64,000 nt of DNA from Streptomyces prunicolor NBRC 13075 (GCF_000367365.1 NZ_BARF01000102.1:1-64000), one strand, 5' to 3'; counted from the first letter of the stretch, positions 33,105 to 42,269 are shown. Notes: generated by a model from the letters alone, not told the origin. Translations and numbers: made by a program.

Positions 33105-34598
33105 GTGTCGCACATAGCCAAGCCCCGCACCACCGCAGTGATCCTGGCCGGCGGTACCGGCCAGCGGGTGGGTCTCTCGATCCCCAAGCAGCTGCTGAAG
33201 ATCGCCGGCAAGGCAGTCATCGAGCACACCTTGACCACCTTCGAGAACGCCGACTCGATCGACGACATCATCGTCCTGATGGCGCCGGGTTACGTCCCGG
33301 ACATCGAGAAGATCGTCGCCAAGGCCGGCTTCCAGAAGGTCACCCGGATCATCGAGGGCGGTTCGACGCGGAACGAGACCACCGAGCGCGCCATCGCCGC
33401 GCTCGGTGAGGGCCTGGCCGAGGGCGAGGACCGCAACGTCCTCTTCCACGACGCCGTGCGCCCCCTGCTCTCGCGGCGCGTGATCGACGACTGCGTGATC
33501 GCCCTGGAGCGCTTCCAGGCCGTCGACGTGGCCATCCCGTCCGCCGACACCATCATCGTGACCCGCACGCACGGCGACGACGGCGAGTTCATCACCGAGA
33601 TCCCCGACCGCTCCCGGCTGCGCCGCGGCCAGACGCCCCAGGCGTTCAAGCTGTCCACGATCCGCCGCGCCTACGAGGTCGCCGCCGGGGACCCCAACTT
33701 CCAGGCCACGGACGACTGTTCGGTCGTACTCAAGTACCTGCCGGACGTGCCGATCCACGTCGTCGCGGGCGACGAGTACAACATGAAGGTCACCCAGCCC
33801 GTCGACGTCTTCATCGCCGACAAGCTCTTCCAGCTCGCCTCCACGGCCGCGCCCGAGCAGGTCGACGAGGCCGCCTACCGCGAGCTGCTCACCGGCAAGA
33901 CGCTGGTCGTCTTCGGCGGCTCGTACGGCATCGGCAAGGACATCGCCGAGGTCGCCGAGGGCTACGGCGCCACGGTGTACGCGCTGGGCCGCTCGACCAC
34001 TGGCACGCACGTCGAGAACCCCGAGGAGGTCGACGACGCGCTGTCCAAGGCGTACGGCGAGACCGGGCGCATCGACTACGTCATCAACACCGCGGGCGTG
34101 CTGCGCATCGGCAAGCTGGCCGAGACGGACAACGCGACGATCGAGGAGGCGCTGAAGGTCAACTACCTGGCGCCCGTGCAGATCGCCCGTTCCGCGTACA
34201 AGTACCTCGCCGAGACCAAGGGCCAGCTGCTGCTCTACACCTCCAGCAGCTACACGCGCGGCCGCGCCGAGTACAGCCTGTACTCCTCGACCAAGGCCGC
34301 GATGGTCAATCTCACGCAGGCCCTGGCGGACGAGTGGGCCGGCGACGGCATCCGCGTGAACTGCATCAACCCGGAGCGCACCGCCACCCCGATGCGCACC
34401 AAGGCCTTCGGCCAGGAGCCCACCGGCACGCTGCTCTCCTCCGAGGCCGTGGCCCGTACCTCGCTCGACGTGCTGCTGTCCGAGCTGACCGGCCACGTCA
34501 TCGATGTCCGCCAGCAGGACCCGACGGCCGGCGCGGCCAAGGCGTCCGGCTTCGAGGCCGCCCTCGCCTCGGTCCTGGACGTCCAGGACGGCGTTTAA
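33105..34598 (+). CDS. Fused IspD-like cytidylyltransferase and SDR, CDP-ribitol synthase type
   Basis: The first half (residues about 8-240) is an IspD/TarI-type cytidylyltransferase: AVILAGGTGQRVGLSIPKQ, FHDAVRPLLS and DRSRLRRGQTPQAF. The second half (about 255-495) is an SDR with VVFGGSYGIGKDIAE and YSLYSSTKAAMVNL (YxxxK). This order is that of Haemophilus Bcs1/Acs1-type enzymes, which reduce ribulose 5-phosphate and activate ribitol phosphate as CDP-ribitol. Followed by a TagF-like polymerase, it points to a poly(ribitol phosphate)-type wall polymer rather than isoprenoid synthesis. The GTG at 33105 is chosen as the start after AAGG; length is 497 residues. Substrate is inferred from architecture. 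Confidence 0.85.
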   Translation: MSHIAKPRTTAVILAGGTGQRVGLSIPKQLLKIAGKAVIEHTLTTFENADSIDDIIVLMAPGYVPDIEKIVAKAGFQKVTRIIEGGSTRNETTERAIAALGEGLAEGEDRNVLFHDAVRPLLSRRVIDDCVIALERFQAVDVAIPSADTIIVTRTHGDDGEFITEIPDRSRLRRGQTPQAFKLSTIRRAYEVAAGDPNFQATDDCSVVLKYLPDVPIHVVAGDEYNMKVTQPVDVFIADKLFQLASTAAPEQVDEAAYRELLTGKTLVVFGGSYGIGKDIAEVAEGYGATVYALGRSTTGTHVENPEEVDDALSKAYGETGRIDYVINTAGVLRIGKLAETDNATIEEALKVNYLAPVQIARSAYKYLAETKGQLLLYTSSSYTRGRAEYSLYSSTKAAMVNLTQALADEWAGDGIRVNCINPERTATPMRTKAFGQEPTGTLLSSEAVARTSLDVLLSELTGHVIDVRQQDPTAGAAKASGFEAALASVLDVQDGV

Positions 34599-34657
34599 TT
34601 AAGCCTGCTTCTGAGATCCCGGTAAATTACTCGAAACCCCCAAGAGCAGGTTTATCA

Positions 34658-36742
34658 GTGATTTCCACCGCAATTCGCGTGGCCCGGGTGGGCAGCGCGG
34701 CTGAGCTGGCCGCCGCCGCCCTGATGATGCTGGGATACCCGGCCCTCATGCTGGCCGCCCTCATCCCGAGCGTCCCCGCCTTCGCCGCCGCGACCGTCGT
34801 GACGTACGTCGCGGACCACTACCTCCACCGCCAGGCCAGCTACCTGATCAACCGCCTCAGCAAGGTCAGAGCGGGCCTCTCCATCCGCTTCCTGATCCGC
34901 CAGCTGCTGCTGATCCTGCTGCTGGCCCGCATGGACCTCTCGGACCACCTGATCTTCTACGGCGCGATCGCCTGCTTCATCGCCTTCTACGGCCTCCAGG
35001 CCCCGCACGGCGCCGTCGTCACCCTGATCCGCAACCGCCGCCGGATGCCGGTCGCCACCCGCAACGTCGACCTCGGCGCACGCATCAACATCCCGGACGC
35101 CCCGCCGTTCGGCCTGCTGGAGCGCTCCGCCGAGAAGATGCTCCACCTCGACCTGTTCGCCGTCGTGGGCCTGCTGATCTCCGCACAGCTGGACTCGGCC
35201 GTCGCCGCCTTCATCGGCATCGGCGTCACCCTGTTCCTGGGCACCCTCTACGTCGTCGCGCTGCTGCCGTACATAAGGGGTACGAAGATCCCGCCGACGC
35301 CCGAGGTCATTCTCGAAGCCGTCGACGACTGGCTGCACGAGTACAAGCCGCAGACGGTGCTCTGCTTCTCCGGCTCCAAGGACTCGGCGTACCAGGTCAA
35401 CATGTGGCTGGAGACCATGGAGCAGCTGGACACCCGGCCGCTGGTCCTGCTCCGCGAGCGCGTGATACTGCAGAACCTCGCCCCCACCAAGGCCCCCGTC
35501 ATCTGCGTGCCCGGCGGTGTGCACCTGATGAACATGGACCTGTCGAGCGTGCGCGTCGCGCTGTACGCGGCGAACGTCGGCAAGAACATCCACCTGCTGC
35601 GCGTCCCCACCATGAAGCACGTCTTCATCGGCCACGGCGACAGCGACAAGCTGGCCAGCGTCAACCCCTTCAGCAAGGTCTACGACGAGGTGTGGACCGC
35701 CGGCCGCGCGGGCCGCGACCGCTACGCCATCGCCGACGTCGGTGTCCGCGACGACGACATCGTCGAGGTCGGCCGCCCCCAACTCGCCCCGATCCAGACC
35801 TGGCAGGGCGTCCCCGAGGGCCGTATCCCCACGGTGCTCTACGCGCCGACCTGGGAGGGCTGGGACAACGACCCCGGCAACACCTCCCTCCTGCTGGCCG
35901 GCGAGAACATCGTGAAGAAGCTGCTCAAGGCCGACCCGCCGGTGCGCGTGCTGTACAAGCCGCACCCCTTCACCGGCACGGTCAGCTCCGCGGCCGGTTC
36001 CGCGCACCGCAAGGTCACCGCGCTGGTCGAGAAGGCCGCGATCGAGCGCGCGAGCGACCCGCGCTTCCAGGCCGACACGGCTGCCCGGACCAAGGCCAAG
36101 GCCGACCTGGCCCGCATCGAGGCCCGGATCAGCGAACTGTCCGGCGGCCCCGCCGACAAGGGCGACGAGGCCGAGCTGACCCGTGACGGCGTGGTCGACC
36201 TGGCCAAGTACGAGGAGATCGCCCGGCTGCGCGCCGAGTGGAACGACGCGTACTGGACCTCCGTCGGCACCTTCGAGCACCGCGTCATCTCGGGTGCCGA
36301 GCCGCGCCTGTACGACTGCTTCAACGTGTCCGACGCGATGGTCTCCGACATCTCCAGCGTGGTCTCCGACTTCATCGCGAGCGGCAAGCCGTACGCGGTC
36401 ACCGACTCGGCGAAGCTGGGCGTGGAGGAGTTCAAGCGGCAGAACACGGCGGTGCGCGCGGCCGTGATCCTCTCCAACAAGGCTACGGAACTGGGCGAGT
36501 TGCTCGCGGCGGTCCGCACCCCGGACGCCGACCCGATGGCCGAGGACCGCAAGGAACTCAAGGAGTACCTGCTCGGTCCCGACGAGCCCACATCCATCGA
36601 GCAGTTCAACACCGCGGTGGAGAACCTCGCGCTCAAGTCCGAGACGCGGAACGTCGGGCAGGAGCGGGCGGCGGCGAGCGGTGACGCGATGAGTCCGCCT
36701 TCGGCCGAGGCCCATCTGTCGGCGGACCCCACGGTCGGCTGA
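34658..36742 (+). CDS. Membrane protein with CDP-glycerol/ribitol glycerophosphotransferase domain
   Basis: The 694-residue protein has an N-terminal membrane part with several helices within residues about 10-205. It is followed by a TagF/TarL-like domain with VFIGHGDSDKLASVNPFSK, VLYAPTWEGW, LYKPHPFTG and VSDAMVSDISSVVSDF, the family's conserved stretches. TagF-type enzymes polymerise glycerol- or ribitol-phosphate from CDP precursors. A lysine/alanine-rich insert around residues 455-530 interrupts the domain. The fused membrane part is not in Bacillus TagF. The start at 34658 (GTG after GAGCAGG) lies 59 bp after the CDP-ribitol-type gene. A strong terminator follows. Confidence 0.85.
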   Translation: MISTAIRVARVGSAAELAAAALMMLGYPALMLAALIPSVPAFAAATVVTYVADHYLHRQASYLINRLSKVRAGLSIRFLIRQLLLILLLARMDLSDHLIFYGAIACFIAFYGLQAPHGAVVTLIRNRRRMPVATRNVDLGARINIPDAPPFGLLERSAEKMLHLDLFAVVGLLISAQLDSAVAAFIGIGVTLFLGTLYVVALLPYIRGTKIPPTPEVILEAVDDWLHEYKPQTVLCFSGSKDSAYQVNMWLETMEQLDTRPLVLLRERVILQNLAPTKAPVICVPGGVHLMNMDLSSVRVALYAANVGKNIHLLRVPTMKHVFIGHGDSDKLASVNPFSKVYDEVWTAGRAGRDRYAIADVGVRDDDIVEVGRPQLAPIQTWQGVPEGRIPTVLYAPTWEGWDNDPGNTSLLLAGENIVKKLLKADPPVRVLYKPHPFTGTVSSAAGSAHRKVTALVEKAAIERASDPRFQADTAARTKAKADLARIEARISELSGGPADKGDEAELTRDGVVDLAKYEEIARLRAEWNDAYWTSVGTFEHRVISGAEPRLYDCFNVSDAMVSDISSVVSDFIASGKPYAVTDSAKLGVEEFKRQNTAVRAAVILSNKATELGELLAAVRTPDADPMAEDRKELKEYLLGPDEPTSIEQFNTAVENLALKSETRNVGQERAAASGDAMSPPSAEAHLSADPTVG

Positions 36743-36767
36743 CCCGCGCGAGTCAGAACTTGGTCAA

Positions 36768-36816
36768 GAAGAGCCCGGTTTTTGGGGAGTGATCCTCGAA
36801 AACCGGGCTCTTTTGC
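36768..36816 (+). terminator. Terminator after the TagF-like gene
   Basis: AAGAGCCCGGTTTT pairs with AAAACCGGGCTCTT around a 16-base loop, followed by TTGC. It is close to symmetrical and lies 26 bases after the stop. Confidence 0.8.
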
Positions 36817-36901
36817 GTATCCCCTGCTGATGGAGCACAACCGATCCACAGGGTCGGCCGTCTTCCAGATGGCGCTTCAGCAGATGCGGGGGGAACACTC
36901 C

Positions 36902-38110
36902 ATGGACGAAGGGGGACGCGTGACCGTGACGGAGCCCGATGTGACCGTGGTCGTCGGGGCGTACGAGGCGATGCCGTACCTGGTCGAGTGCCTGCGCTCG
37001 GTCGAGGCGCAGACGCTGGACCCGGCCCGCATCGAGGTCATCGCCGTGGACGACGGTTCGACGGACGGCACGGGGGAGTACCTGGAGGAGTTCGCGGCCC
37101 GCGCCGCGACCCACGTCACCGTGCTCCACCAGGCGAACTCCGGCGGCCCCAGCTCCCCGCGCAACGTCGGCCTCGGCAAGGCGAGCGGGCGCTACGTCTT
37201 CTTCCTGGACGCCGACGACCGGCTCGCCCCGGAGGCGCTGGAGCGCATGGTCGCGATGGCCGACCGCAACGGCACGGACGTGGTGCTCGGCAAGGTCGAG
37301 GGCATCAACCGCGTCCCGCCCAAGGCGGCGTGGGTCCAGACACTGGAGCGCACCGACGTCTTCCACTCCAACATCAAGTTCACGCTGAGCGCCCAGAAGC
37401 TGTTCCGGCGGGCGCTGTTGGAGCGGCACAGCATGCGGTTCGACGAGTCGCTGTTCACCGGCGAGGACGCGCTGTTCACGATGGAGGCGTATCTCCGGGC
37501 CGACGGGGTCTCCGTCATCGCCGACCACACCTGCTACTACCTGGTCGGCCGAGACGACGGCAAACACGTGACGAAGAGCGGGAGTTACACCCTGCGCTTC
37601 GACTCCGCGCGCGCGTTGATGAACCTCATCGCGGAGATGGTCCCGCCGGGGGTGGAGCGGGACAAGCTGATGGTCCGCCCCTTCCTGGTCACCCTGCTCC
37701 CGCAGTTCGGCCCGAAGTACGTGGGGGACAGCGAGCGGGTACGGCGCCACAAGTTCGAGCTGGCCAAGCCGCTGATGGACGCGCACTGGACGCCCGAGGT
37801 GGCCGTACGCCTCAAGGTCGACGAGCGGCTGCGACTGCAGTTGGTGGCGGAGGAGCGCCCTGAACTCCTGCTGGAGGTGGCCGAGTTCGTCAAGTCGAAG
37901 AAGCGCCCCGATGCGGTGGTGGAGAAGCGGGGGCGGCGGGTGTACTTGGCGTATCCGCACTTCCGCACTGGGGAGGCGGGGCTGCCTGACTCCATCTACC
38001 TGGCCGAACCTCGCGAGGCTCGTGAGGTGGAGGGCTACCGGGAAGGGGCGGCGAGCGTGTTCCTGCGGCGGGTGACGCGGAAGGCGCGACGGGTGCTGAG
38101 AGCCGCTTGA
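36902..38110 (+). CDS. Family 2 glycosyltransferase
   Basis: The 402-residue protein has a GT-A fold at its N-terminus: VTVVVGAYEAMPYLVECLRS, VIAVDDGSTDGTG, NSGGPSSPRNVGL and the metal-binding FFLDADDRL. A C-terminal region of about 170 residues (TPEVAVRLKVDERLRLQ onwards) is like that found in glycosyltransferases next to TagF-like genes. It probably adds sugar to the wall polymer made by the two preceding genes; donor and acceptor are unknown. GGGGGGA 7 bases before the ATG at 36902 supports this start; a GTG at 36920 also has a good site. Confidence 0.85.
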   Translation: MDEGGRVTVTEPDVTVVVGAYEAMPYLVECLRSVEAQTLDPARIEVIAVDDGSTDGTGEYLEEFAARAATHVTVLHQANSGGPSSPRNVGLGKASGRYVFFLDADDRLAPEALERMVAMADRNGTDVVLGKVEGINRVPPKAAWVQTLERTDVFHSNIKFTLSAQKLFRRALLERHSMRFDESLFTGEDALFTMEAYLRADGVSVIADHTCYYLVGRDDGKHVTKSGSYTLRFDSARALMNLIAEMVPPGVERDKLMVRPFLVTLLPQFGPKYVGDSERVRRHKFELAKPLMDAHWTPEVAVRLKVDERLRLQLVAEERPELLLEVAEFVKSKKRPDAVVEKRGRRVYLAYPHFRTGEAGLPDSIYLAEPREAREVEGYREGAASVFLRRVTRKARRVLRAA

Positions 38111-38129
38111 GTTCACAGTGCGGCCCGGT

Positions 38130-38250
38130 GGGGGCTGGTCGCGCAGTTCCCCGCGCCCCTTAAAAGCGCAGGCCGGCCGGTGTCTTTTAGGGGCGCGGGG
38201 CTGTGTCGATATGCGGCTCCGCCGCGTGGGCGCGACCAGCCACGACGCAC
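38130..38250. repeat. Streptomyces intergenic inverted repeat
   Basis: GGGGCTGGTCGCGCAGTTCC then CCGCGCCCCTTAAAAG is followed by CTTTTAGGGGCGCGGGG and, further on, GGGCGCGACCAGCC. The arms fold into a long two-part hairpin. I recognise this sequence as one repeated between many genes in Streptomyces genomes. Here it separates the glycosyltransferase from proB. Confidence 0.75.
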
Positions 38251-38355
38251 TCGCACCCGGAACTCAACCCTCCTGTCCGAGACCTGGACCAACGTGCACA
38301 GGGCAACCCGGTTCGCGTAGATTGCCAGCCTGACCTACCCGAGGGGAACGCGCAC

Positions 38356-39483
38356 GTGGCAGGGGCAAGGCAGGCCGTGACCGAGGCCCGCAGGATCGTC
38401 GTCAAGGTGGGTTCCTCCTCACTGACCACCGCGGCCGGCGGCCTCGACGCCGACCGCGTCGACGCACTCGTCGACGTCCTCGCCAAGAGCCGCAGCGGGG
38501 GAGAGAAAGAGGTTGTCCTCGTCTCCTCCGGTGCCATCGCCGCCGGCCTCGCCCCGCTCGGACTCCGCCGCCGCCCCAAGGACCTCGCCCGGCAGCAGGC
38601 CGCCGCCAGTGTGGGCCAGGGACTCCTGGTCGCCCGCTACACCGCCTCCTTCGCCCGGTACAGCATCCGCGTCGGACAGGTCCTGCTCACCTCCGACGAC
38701 ATGAGCCGCCGCTCCCACCACCGCAACGCCTCCCGCACCCTCGACAAACTCCTCGCCATGGGTGCCCTCCCGATCGTCAACGAGAACGACACCGTCGCCA
38801 CGGACGAGATCCGCTTCGGCGACAACGACCGGCTCGCCGCCCTCGTCGCCCACCTCGTCCACGCCGACCTGTTGGTCCTCCTCTCCGACATCGACGGCGT
38901 CTACGACGGCGACCCCAGCAAGCCGGGCACCTCGCGGATAGCGGAAGTCCGGGGACCGCAGGACCTCGCGCACGTCGAGATCGGCAGCGCGGGCAAGGCC
39001 GGCGTCGGCACCGGCGGCATGGTCACCAAGGTCGAGGCCGCGCGGATCGCCGCCGCCGCGGGCATCCCCGTCGTACTGACCAGCGCGGTGCACGCCACCG
39101 ACGCGCTGAGCGGCGGCGACACGGGGACGTACTTCCACGCCACCGGGAAGCGGTCCGCCGACCGGCTGCTCTGGCTGCAGCACGCGTCCACGCCCCAGGG
39201 CTCGTTGACCCTCGACGACGGTGCCGTACGCGCGGTCGTACAGCGCCGCATGTCACTGCTGCCGGCCGGAATCGCCGCCGTCGAGGGCGAGTTCAGCGCG
39301 GGCGACCCCGTCGAACTCCGGGACAGTGAAGGGCACGCGGTCGCCCGGGGTCTCGTCAACTTCGACGCCAAGGAGATCCCCCAGCTGCTCGGCCGCTCCA
39401 CCAGGGAACTGGCGCGGGAGCTGGGACCGTCGTACGAGAGGGAAGTCGTGCACAGGGACGACCTGGTGATCCTGCACCCGTAG
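38356..39483 (+). CDS. proB: Glutamate 5-kinase
   Basis: This cytosolic kinase makes the first step of proline synthesis, glutamyl 5-phosphate. The 375-residue protein has the amino-acid-kinase domain (RIVVKVGSSSLTT near residue 15, IVNENDTVATDEIRFGDND near 140, GTGGMVTKVEAA near 220) and a C-terminal PUA domain from about 280. GAGGGGA about 6 bases before GTG 38356 supports this start; a GTG at 38377 is an alternative. The 3' end of the gene is imperfectly duplicated just after the stop. proA lies 800 bp downstream with a small gene between. Confidence 0.96.
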   Translation: MAGARQAVTEARRIVVKVGSSSLTTAAGGLDADRVDALVDVLAKSRSGGEKEVVLVSSGAIAAGLAPLGLRRRPKDLARQQAAASVGQGLLVARYTASFARYSIRVGQVLLTSDDMSRRSHHRNASRTLDKLLAMGALPIVNENDTVATDEIRFGDNDRLAALVAHLVHADLLVLLSDIDGVYDGDPSKPGTSRIAEVRGPQDLAHVEIGSAGKAGVGTGGMVTKVEAARIAAAAGIPVVLTSAVHATDALSGGDTGTYFHATGKRSADRLLWLQHASTPQGSLTLDDGAVRAVVQRRMSLLPAGIAAVEGEFSAGDPVELRDSEGHAVARGLVNFDAKEIPQLLGRSTRELARELGPSYEREVVHRDDLVILHP

Positions 39484-39509
39484 GACACCTGGTGGTCCTG
39501 CAGCCGTAG
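39457..39509. repeat. Imperfect duplication of the proB 3' end
   Basis: The last 27 bases of proB, including its TAG, are followed at once by a 26-base near copy: CTGGTGATCCTGCACCCGTAG against CTGGTGGTCCTGCAGCCGTAG. If read through, a second stop follows in the copy. Confidence 0.7.
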
Positions 39510-39647
39510 AACGACCGAACGTCCGCCTCCTTCGGGGGCGCTTCCGGGCCCTCCGGGTCGAAAAGGGCGGGAACGCCCGTCCCCGGCGACAGCCGTGAGG
39601 TGGACCTTCCGTAAAAGCGCCACGCGGACGCCTTCGGCCTGCTCAAC

Positions 39648-39664
39648 TTTGTCCCAGGGACAAA
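39648..39664. promoter_or_regulatory. Perfect 17-bp palindrome before the small gene between proB and proA
   Basis: TTTGTCCC-A-GGGACAAA is perfectly symmetrical and AT-richer than its surroundings. It lies 45 bases before the start of the next gene and has no U tract, so it looks like an operator rather than a terminator. The binding protein is unknown. Confidence 0.5.
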
Positions 39665-39709
39665 TTCCGCGCGAGCACTGCAGCTCGCCCCTTGCGTAAG
39701 GAGGCCGTC

Positions 39710-40177
39710 GTGAGACGAGTGCGCCCTGGGGCGGCGGCGTCCCGCGGTGGTGCCACCTCCCGCGCGCCCGGCGAGGAGCGCACGCTGACGAGCGTCGCGG
39801 CCGGCGCCCGGTACGAGGGCGAGGAACCCAAGGACCTGCCCCGGCTGTGGCATGTCACCCTCAGCGTCTCCGGCGGCGAGGCCCCGCTGAAGGAGGTGCG
39901 GCGCGGTCTGGAACAGCTCGCCCACGACCACCCCTTTCTGCTGACCAGCCGCTACGCCAACGACCACGCGGAGATCCGCTACTGGGAAGAGGCCCGCGAC
40001 CTGCACGACGCCGCCGCCGTCGCGCTGCGCCTGTGGGGCGAGCACCGCCAGACCGCCAAGCTGCCGCCGTGGGAGATCGTCGGCCTGGAGGTCATCGACC
40101 GCGAGACCTACCACCAGCGCATCTCCGAGGGCTACGGCCCGCTGCCCGCGACCCCGGTGGGCGTACACCCGTTCTAA
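39710..40177 (+). CDS. Conserved hypothetical protein between proB and proA
   Basis: The 155-residue protein has a basic, disordered first 45 residues and then a compact domain: LWHVTLSVSGGEAPLKEVRRGLEQLAHDHPFLLTSRYANDH would be the first strands and helix, ending in YGPLPATPVGVHPF. I do not recognise a family with a known function, though position between proB and proA is conserved in Streptomyces as I recall. AAGGAGG lies 6 bases before the GTG at 39710. It has its own palindrome upstream and a terminator at its stop, so it is probably a separate transcript. Confidence 0.75.
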   Translation: MRRVRPGAAASRGGATSRAPGEERTLTSVAAGARYEGEEPKDLPRLWHVTLSVSGGEAPLKEVRRGLEQLAHDHPFLLTSRYANDHAEIRYWEEARDLHDAAAVALRLWGEHRQTAKLPPWEIVGLEVIDRETYHQRISEGYGPLPATPVGVHPF

Positions 40178-40197
40178 GACCCGCAGGGTCTTTTTTG
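40177..40197 (+). terminator. Compact terminator before proA
   Basis: AGACCC-GCA-GGGTCT with six T residues is a classical short intrinsic terminator. It starts on the last base of the preceding stop codon. Confidence 0.85.
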
Positions 40198-40280
40198 AGC
40201 CGTCCTCGGCGCCTTCCGCGCTTGTCTCGCGCTTTGGGATAGCCGGTGGACGCCCCCGCAGGGCGCACTACCCTTCCCTC

Positions 40281-41567
40281 ATGACCACGCTCTCGCCGTA
40301 CGACTCCCTGTCCCCGGTCACGCAGGCCGCGTACCGCGCCAAGTCCGCCGCCGCCGACCTCGCGCCGCTGCCGCGCGCCGAGAAGGACGACGCGCTGCTC
40401 GCCATCGCGGACGCGCTGGAGGTCCGTACGAGCGAGATCGTCGAGGCCAACGCCAGGGACATCGCCAAGGCCCGCGCCGCCGGCACCAGCGAGACGGTCA
40501 TCGACCGGCTGACGCTCACGCCCGAGCGCGTACGGGCCATCGCCTCGGACGTACGGGACGTCGTCGCGCTGCCCGACCCGGTCGGCGAGGTCGTCCGCGG
40601 CTCGACCCTCCCGAACGGCATCGACCTGCGCCAGGTCCGCGTCCCCCTCGGCGTCGTCGGCATCATCTACGAGGCCCGCCCGAACGTCACCGTGGACGCC
40701 GCCGCGTTGTGCCTCAAGTCCGGCAACGCGGTCCTCCTGCGCGGCTCCGCCTCCGCCTACGAGTCCAACACCGCCCTCGTGCGCGTCATCCGCGACGCCG
40801 TCGGCGGCGCCGGACTGCCCGCCGACGCCGTGCAGTTGGTGCCCGGCGAGAACCGCGAGAGCGTCCGCGAACTGATGCGCGCCCGGGGTCTCGTCGACGT
40901 GCTGATCCCCCGCGGCGGCGCCTCCCTGATCCAGACCGTCGTCAGCGAGTCGACCGTCCCCGTGATCGAGACCGGCGTCGGCAACTGCCACGTCTACGTC
41001 GACGCCGACGCCGACCTCGACATGGCGATCGACATCCTGATCAACTCCAAGGCCCAGCGGCCCAGCGTCTGCAACGCCGCCGAGACCCTCCTCGTCCACC
41101 AGGACATCGCCCCCGAGTTCCTGCCGCGCGCCCTGGACGCCCTCGCCGAGGCCGGCGTCACCGTGCACGCCGACGAGCGCGTGCTCGCCTACGCCAAGGA
41201 CTCCGAGGCCACGGTCGTCGAGGCCACCCCGGAGGACTGGGACACCGAGTACCTCTCCTACGACATCGCCGCCGCCGTCGTCGACTCGCTCGACAAGGCC
41301 GTCCAGCACATCCGGCTGTGGAGCTCCGGCCACACCGAGGCGATCGTCACCAGCTCCCAGCAGGCCGCCCGCCGCTTCACCCAGCTGGTCGACTCCACCA
41401 CCGTCGCCGTCAACGCCTCCACGCGCTTCACGGACGGCAGCCAGTTCGGCTTCGGCGCGGAGATCGGCATCTCCACCCAGAAGCTGCACGCACGGGGCCC
41501 GATGGGCCTGCCGGAGCTGACGAGCACCAAGTACATCGTCACGGGCGACGGGCACATCCGCCGCTGA
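40281..41567 (+). CDS. proA: Glutamate-5-semialdehyde dehydrogenase
   Basis: This enzyme reduces glutamyl 5-phosphate to the semialdehyde with NADPH, the second proline step. The 428-residue protein follows the aldehyde-dehydrogenase-like ProA family closely: VPLGVVGIIYEARPNVT, LLRGSASAYESN, and the catalytic cysteine in QRPSVCNAAETLL near residue 267. FTDGSQFGFGAEIGISTQKLHARGP closes the domain. The ATG has no strong ribosome site. A terminator separates it from the gene before. Confidence 0.97.
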   Translation: MTTLSPYDSLSPVTQAAYRAKSAAADLAPLPRAEKDDALLAIADALEVRTSEIVEANARDIAKARAAGTSETVIDRLTLTPERVRAIASDVRDVVALPDPVGEVVRGSTLPNGIDLRQVRVPLGVVGIIYEARPNVTVDAAALCLKSGNAVLLRGSASAYESNTALVRVIRDAVGGAGLPADAVQLVPGENRESVRELMRARGLVDVLIPRGGASLIQTVVSESTVPVIETGVGNCHVYVDADADLDMAIDILINSKAQRPSVCNAAETLLVHQDIAPEFLPRALDALAEAGVTVHADERVLAYAKDSEATVVEATPEDWDTEYLSYDIAAAVVDSLDKAVQHIRLWSSGHTEAIVTSSQQAARRFTQLVDSTTVAVNASTRFTDGSQFGFGAEIGISTQKLHARGPMGLPELTSTKYIVTGDGHIRR

Positions 41568-41687
41568 GGCCCCGCCGTTCGGCATATGCGGTGGGCATAA
41601 CGCCTCGTCGGGGGAGAGACGTCTCACACAACGGATGAATTTCCCTACCGCCTGCCCAAATTGACCCCCCAGGTCTACTCTGGAGAG

Positions 41688-42269
41688 GTGCCGGAGGACG
41701 TGGGGGGCAGGCCGTTTCCTGACGGCTGGGAGCCCGACGACGACCACGACCGCGGAATGTCGGACGAAGAGTTCGCATCCGTGGTCTTTGACGAGGCCTT
41801 CATACGGGCGGCCGTAGTACACGAGCCGACCGCGGTCGAGCGCCTCCTTGCCGCCGCGCAGGCGAGAGCGGAGGCCTCCGAGGCCGAATCCCGCCGCGCC
41901 CAGTACGGCAGACGCGCACGGGGCGACGACGACCCCTTCGAGGACGCCTACGGCCGTGAATTCGGCCATGATCCGGAACTCGACGACCTGGACGACGCCG
42001 ATCTCGTCGAGGGCCGCTACGGCGCCCCGGGCACCTACGGCAGGCAGGTCCGCTGGCACCGCCCCGTCGCCTGGCTGCTCGCCCTCGTGATGGGCATCGG
42101 CATGGTCGCCCTGGCTTTCTCGGCGGTCTACCGCGGCGCGTCCTCGGGCGGCCGGGACCGCGTCCCGCCCCCGGCCTCCACCGGCGTGGAGCAGGCGACG
42201 GCGGCGGCACCCTCCGCTTCCGCCGACAACTCCCAGCCACCGCTGTCCGCGGTCCCGCGCACGCCCTGA
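41688..42269 (+). CDS. Single-pass membrane protein with SVVFDEAF motif
   Basis: The 193-residue protein has an acidic cytoplasmic N-terminal part, one transmembrane helix (PVAWLLALVMGIGMVALAFS, near residues 126-145) and a short Pro/Ser/Thr-rich external tail. Near residue 30 it carries EFASVVFDEAFIRAA, which matches EYRSVVFDESFVRAA in the next gene. No ribosome site fits the GTG at 41688; TACTCT at 41675-41680 ends 7 bases before it, so a leaderless start is likely. Function unknown; spore-wall proteins have been reported from this position in S. coelicolor, as I recall. Confidence 0.7.
   Translation: MPEDVGGRPFPDGWEPDDDHDRGMSDEEFASVVFDEAFIRAAVVHEPTAVERLLAAAQARAEASEAESRRAQYGRRARGDDDPFEDAYGREFGHDPELDDLDDADLVEGRYGAPGTYGRQVRWHRPVAWLLALVMGIGMVALAFSAVYRGASSGGRDRVPPPASTGVEQATAAAPSASADNSQPPLSAVPRTP

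Noticed and set aside
33105..34598. IspD of the isoprenoid pathway
   Set aside because: The fused SDR half and the neighbouring TagF-like and GT2 genes fit a CDP-ribitol-type enzyme better than methylerythritol phosphate synthesis.
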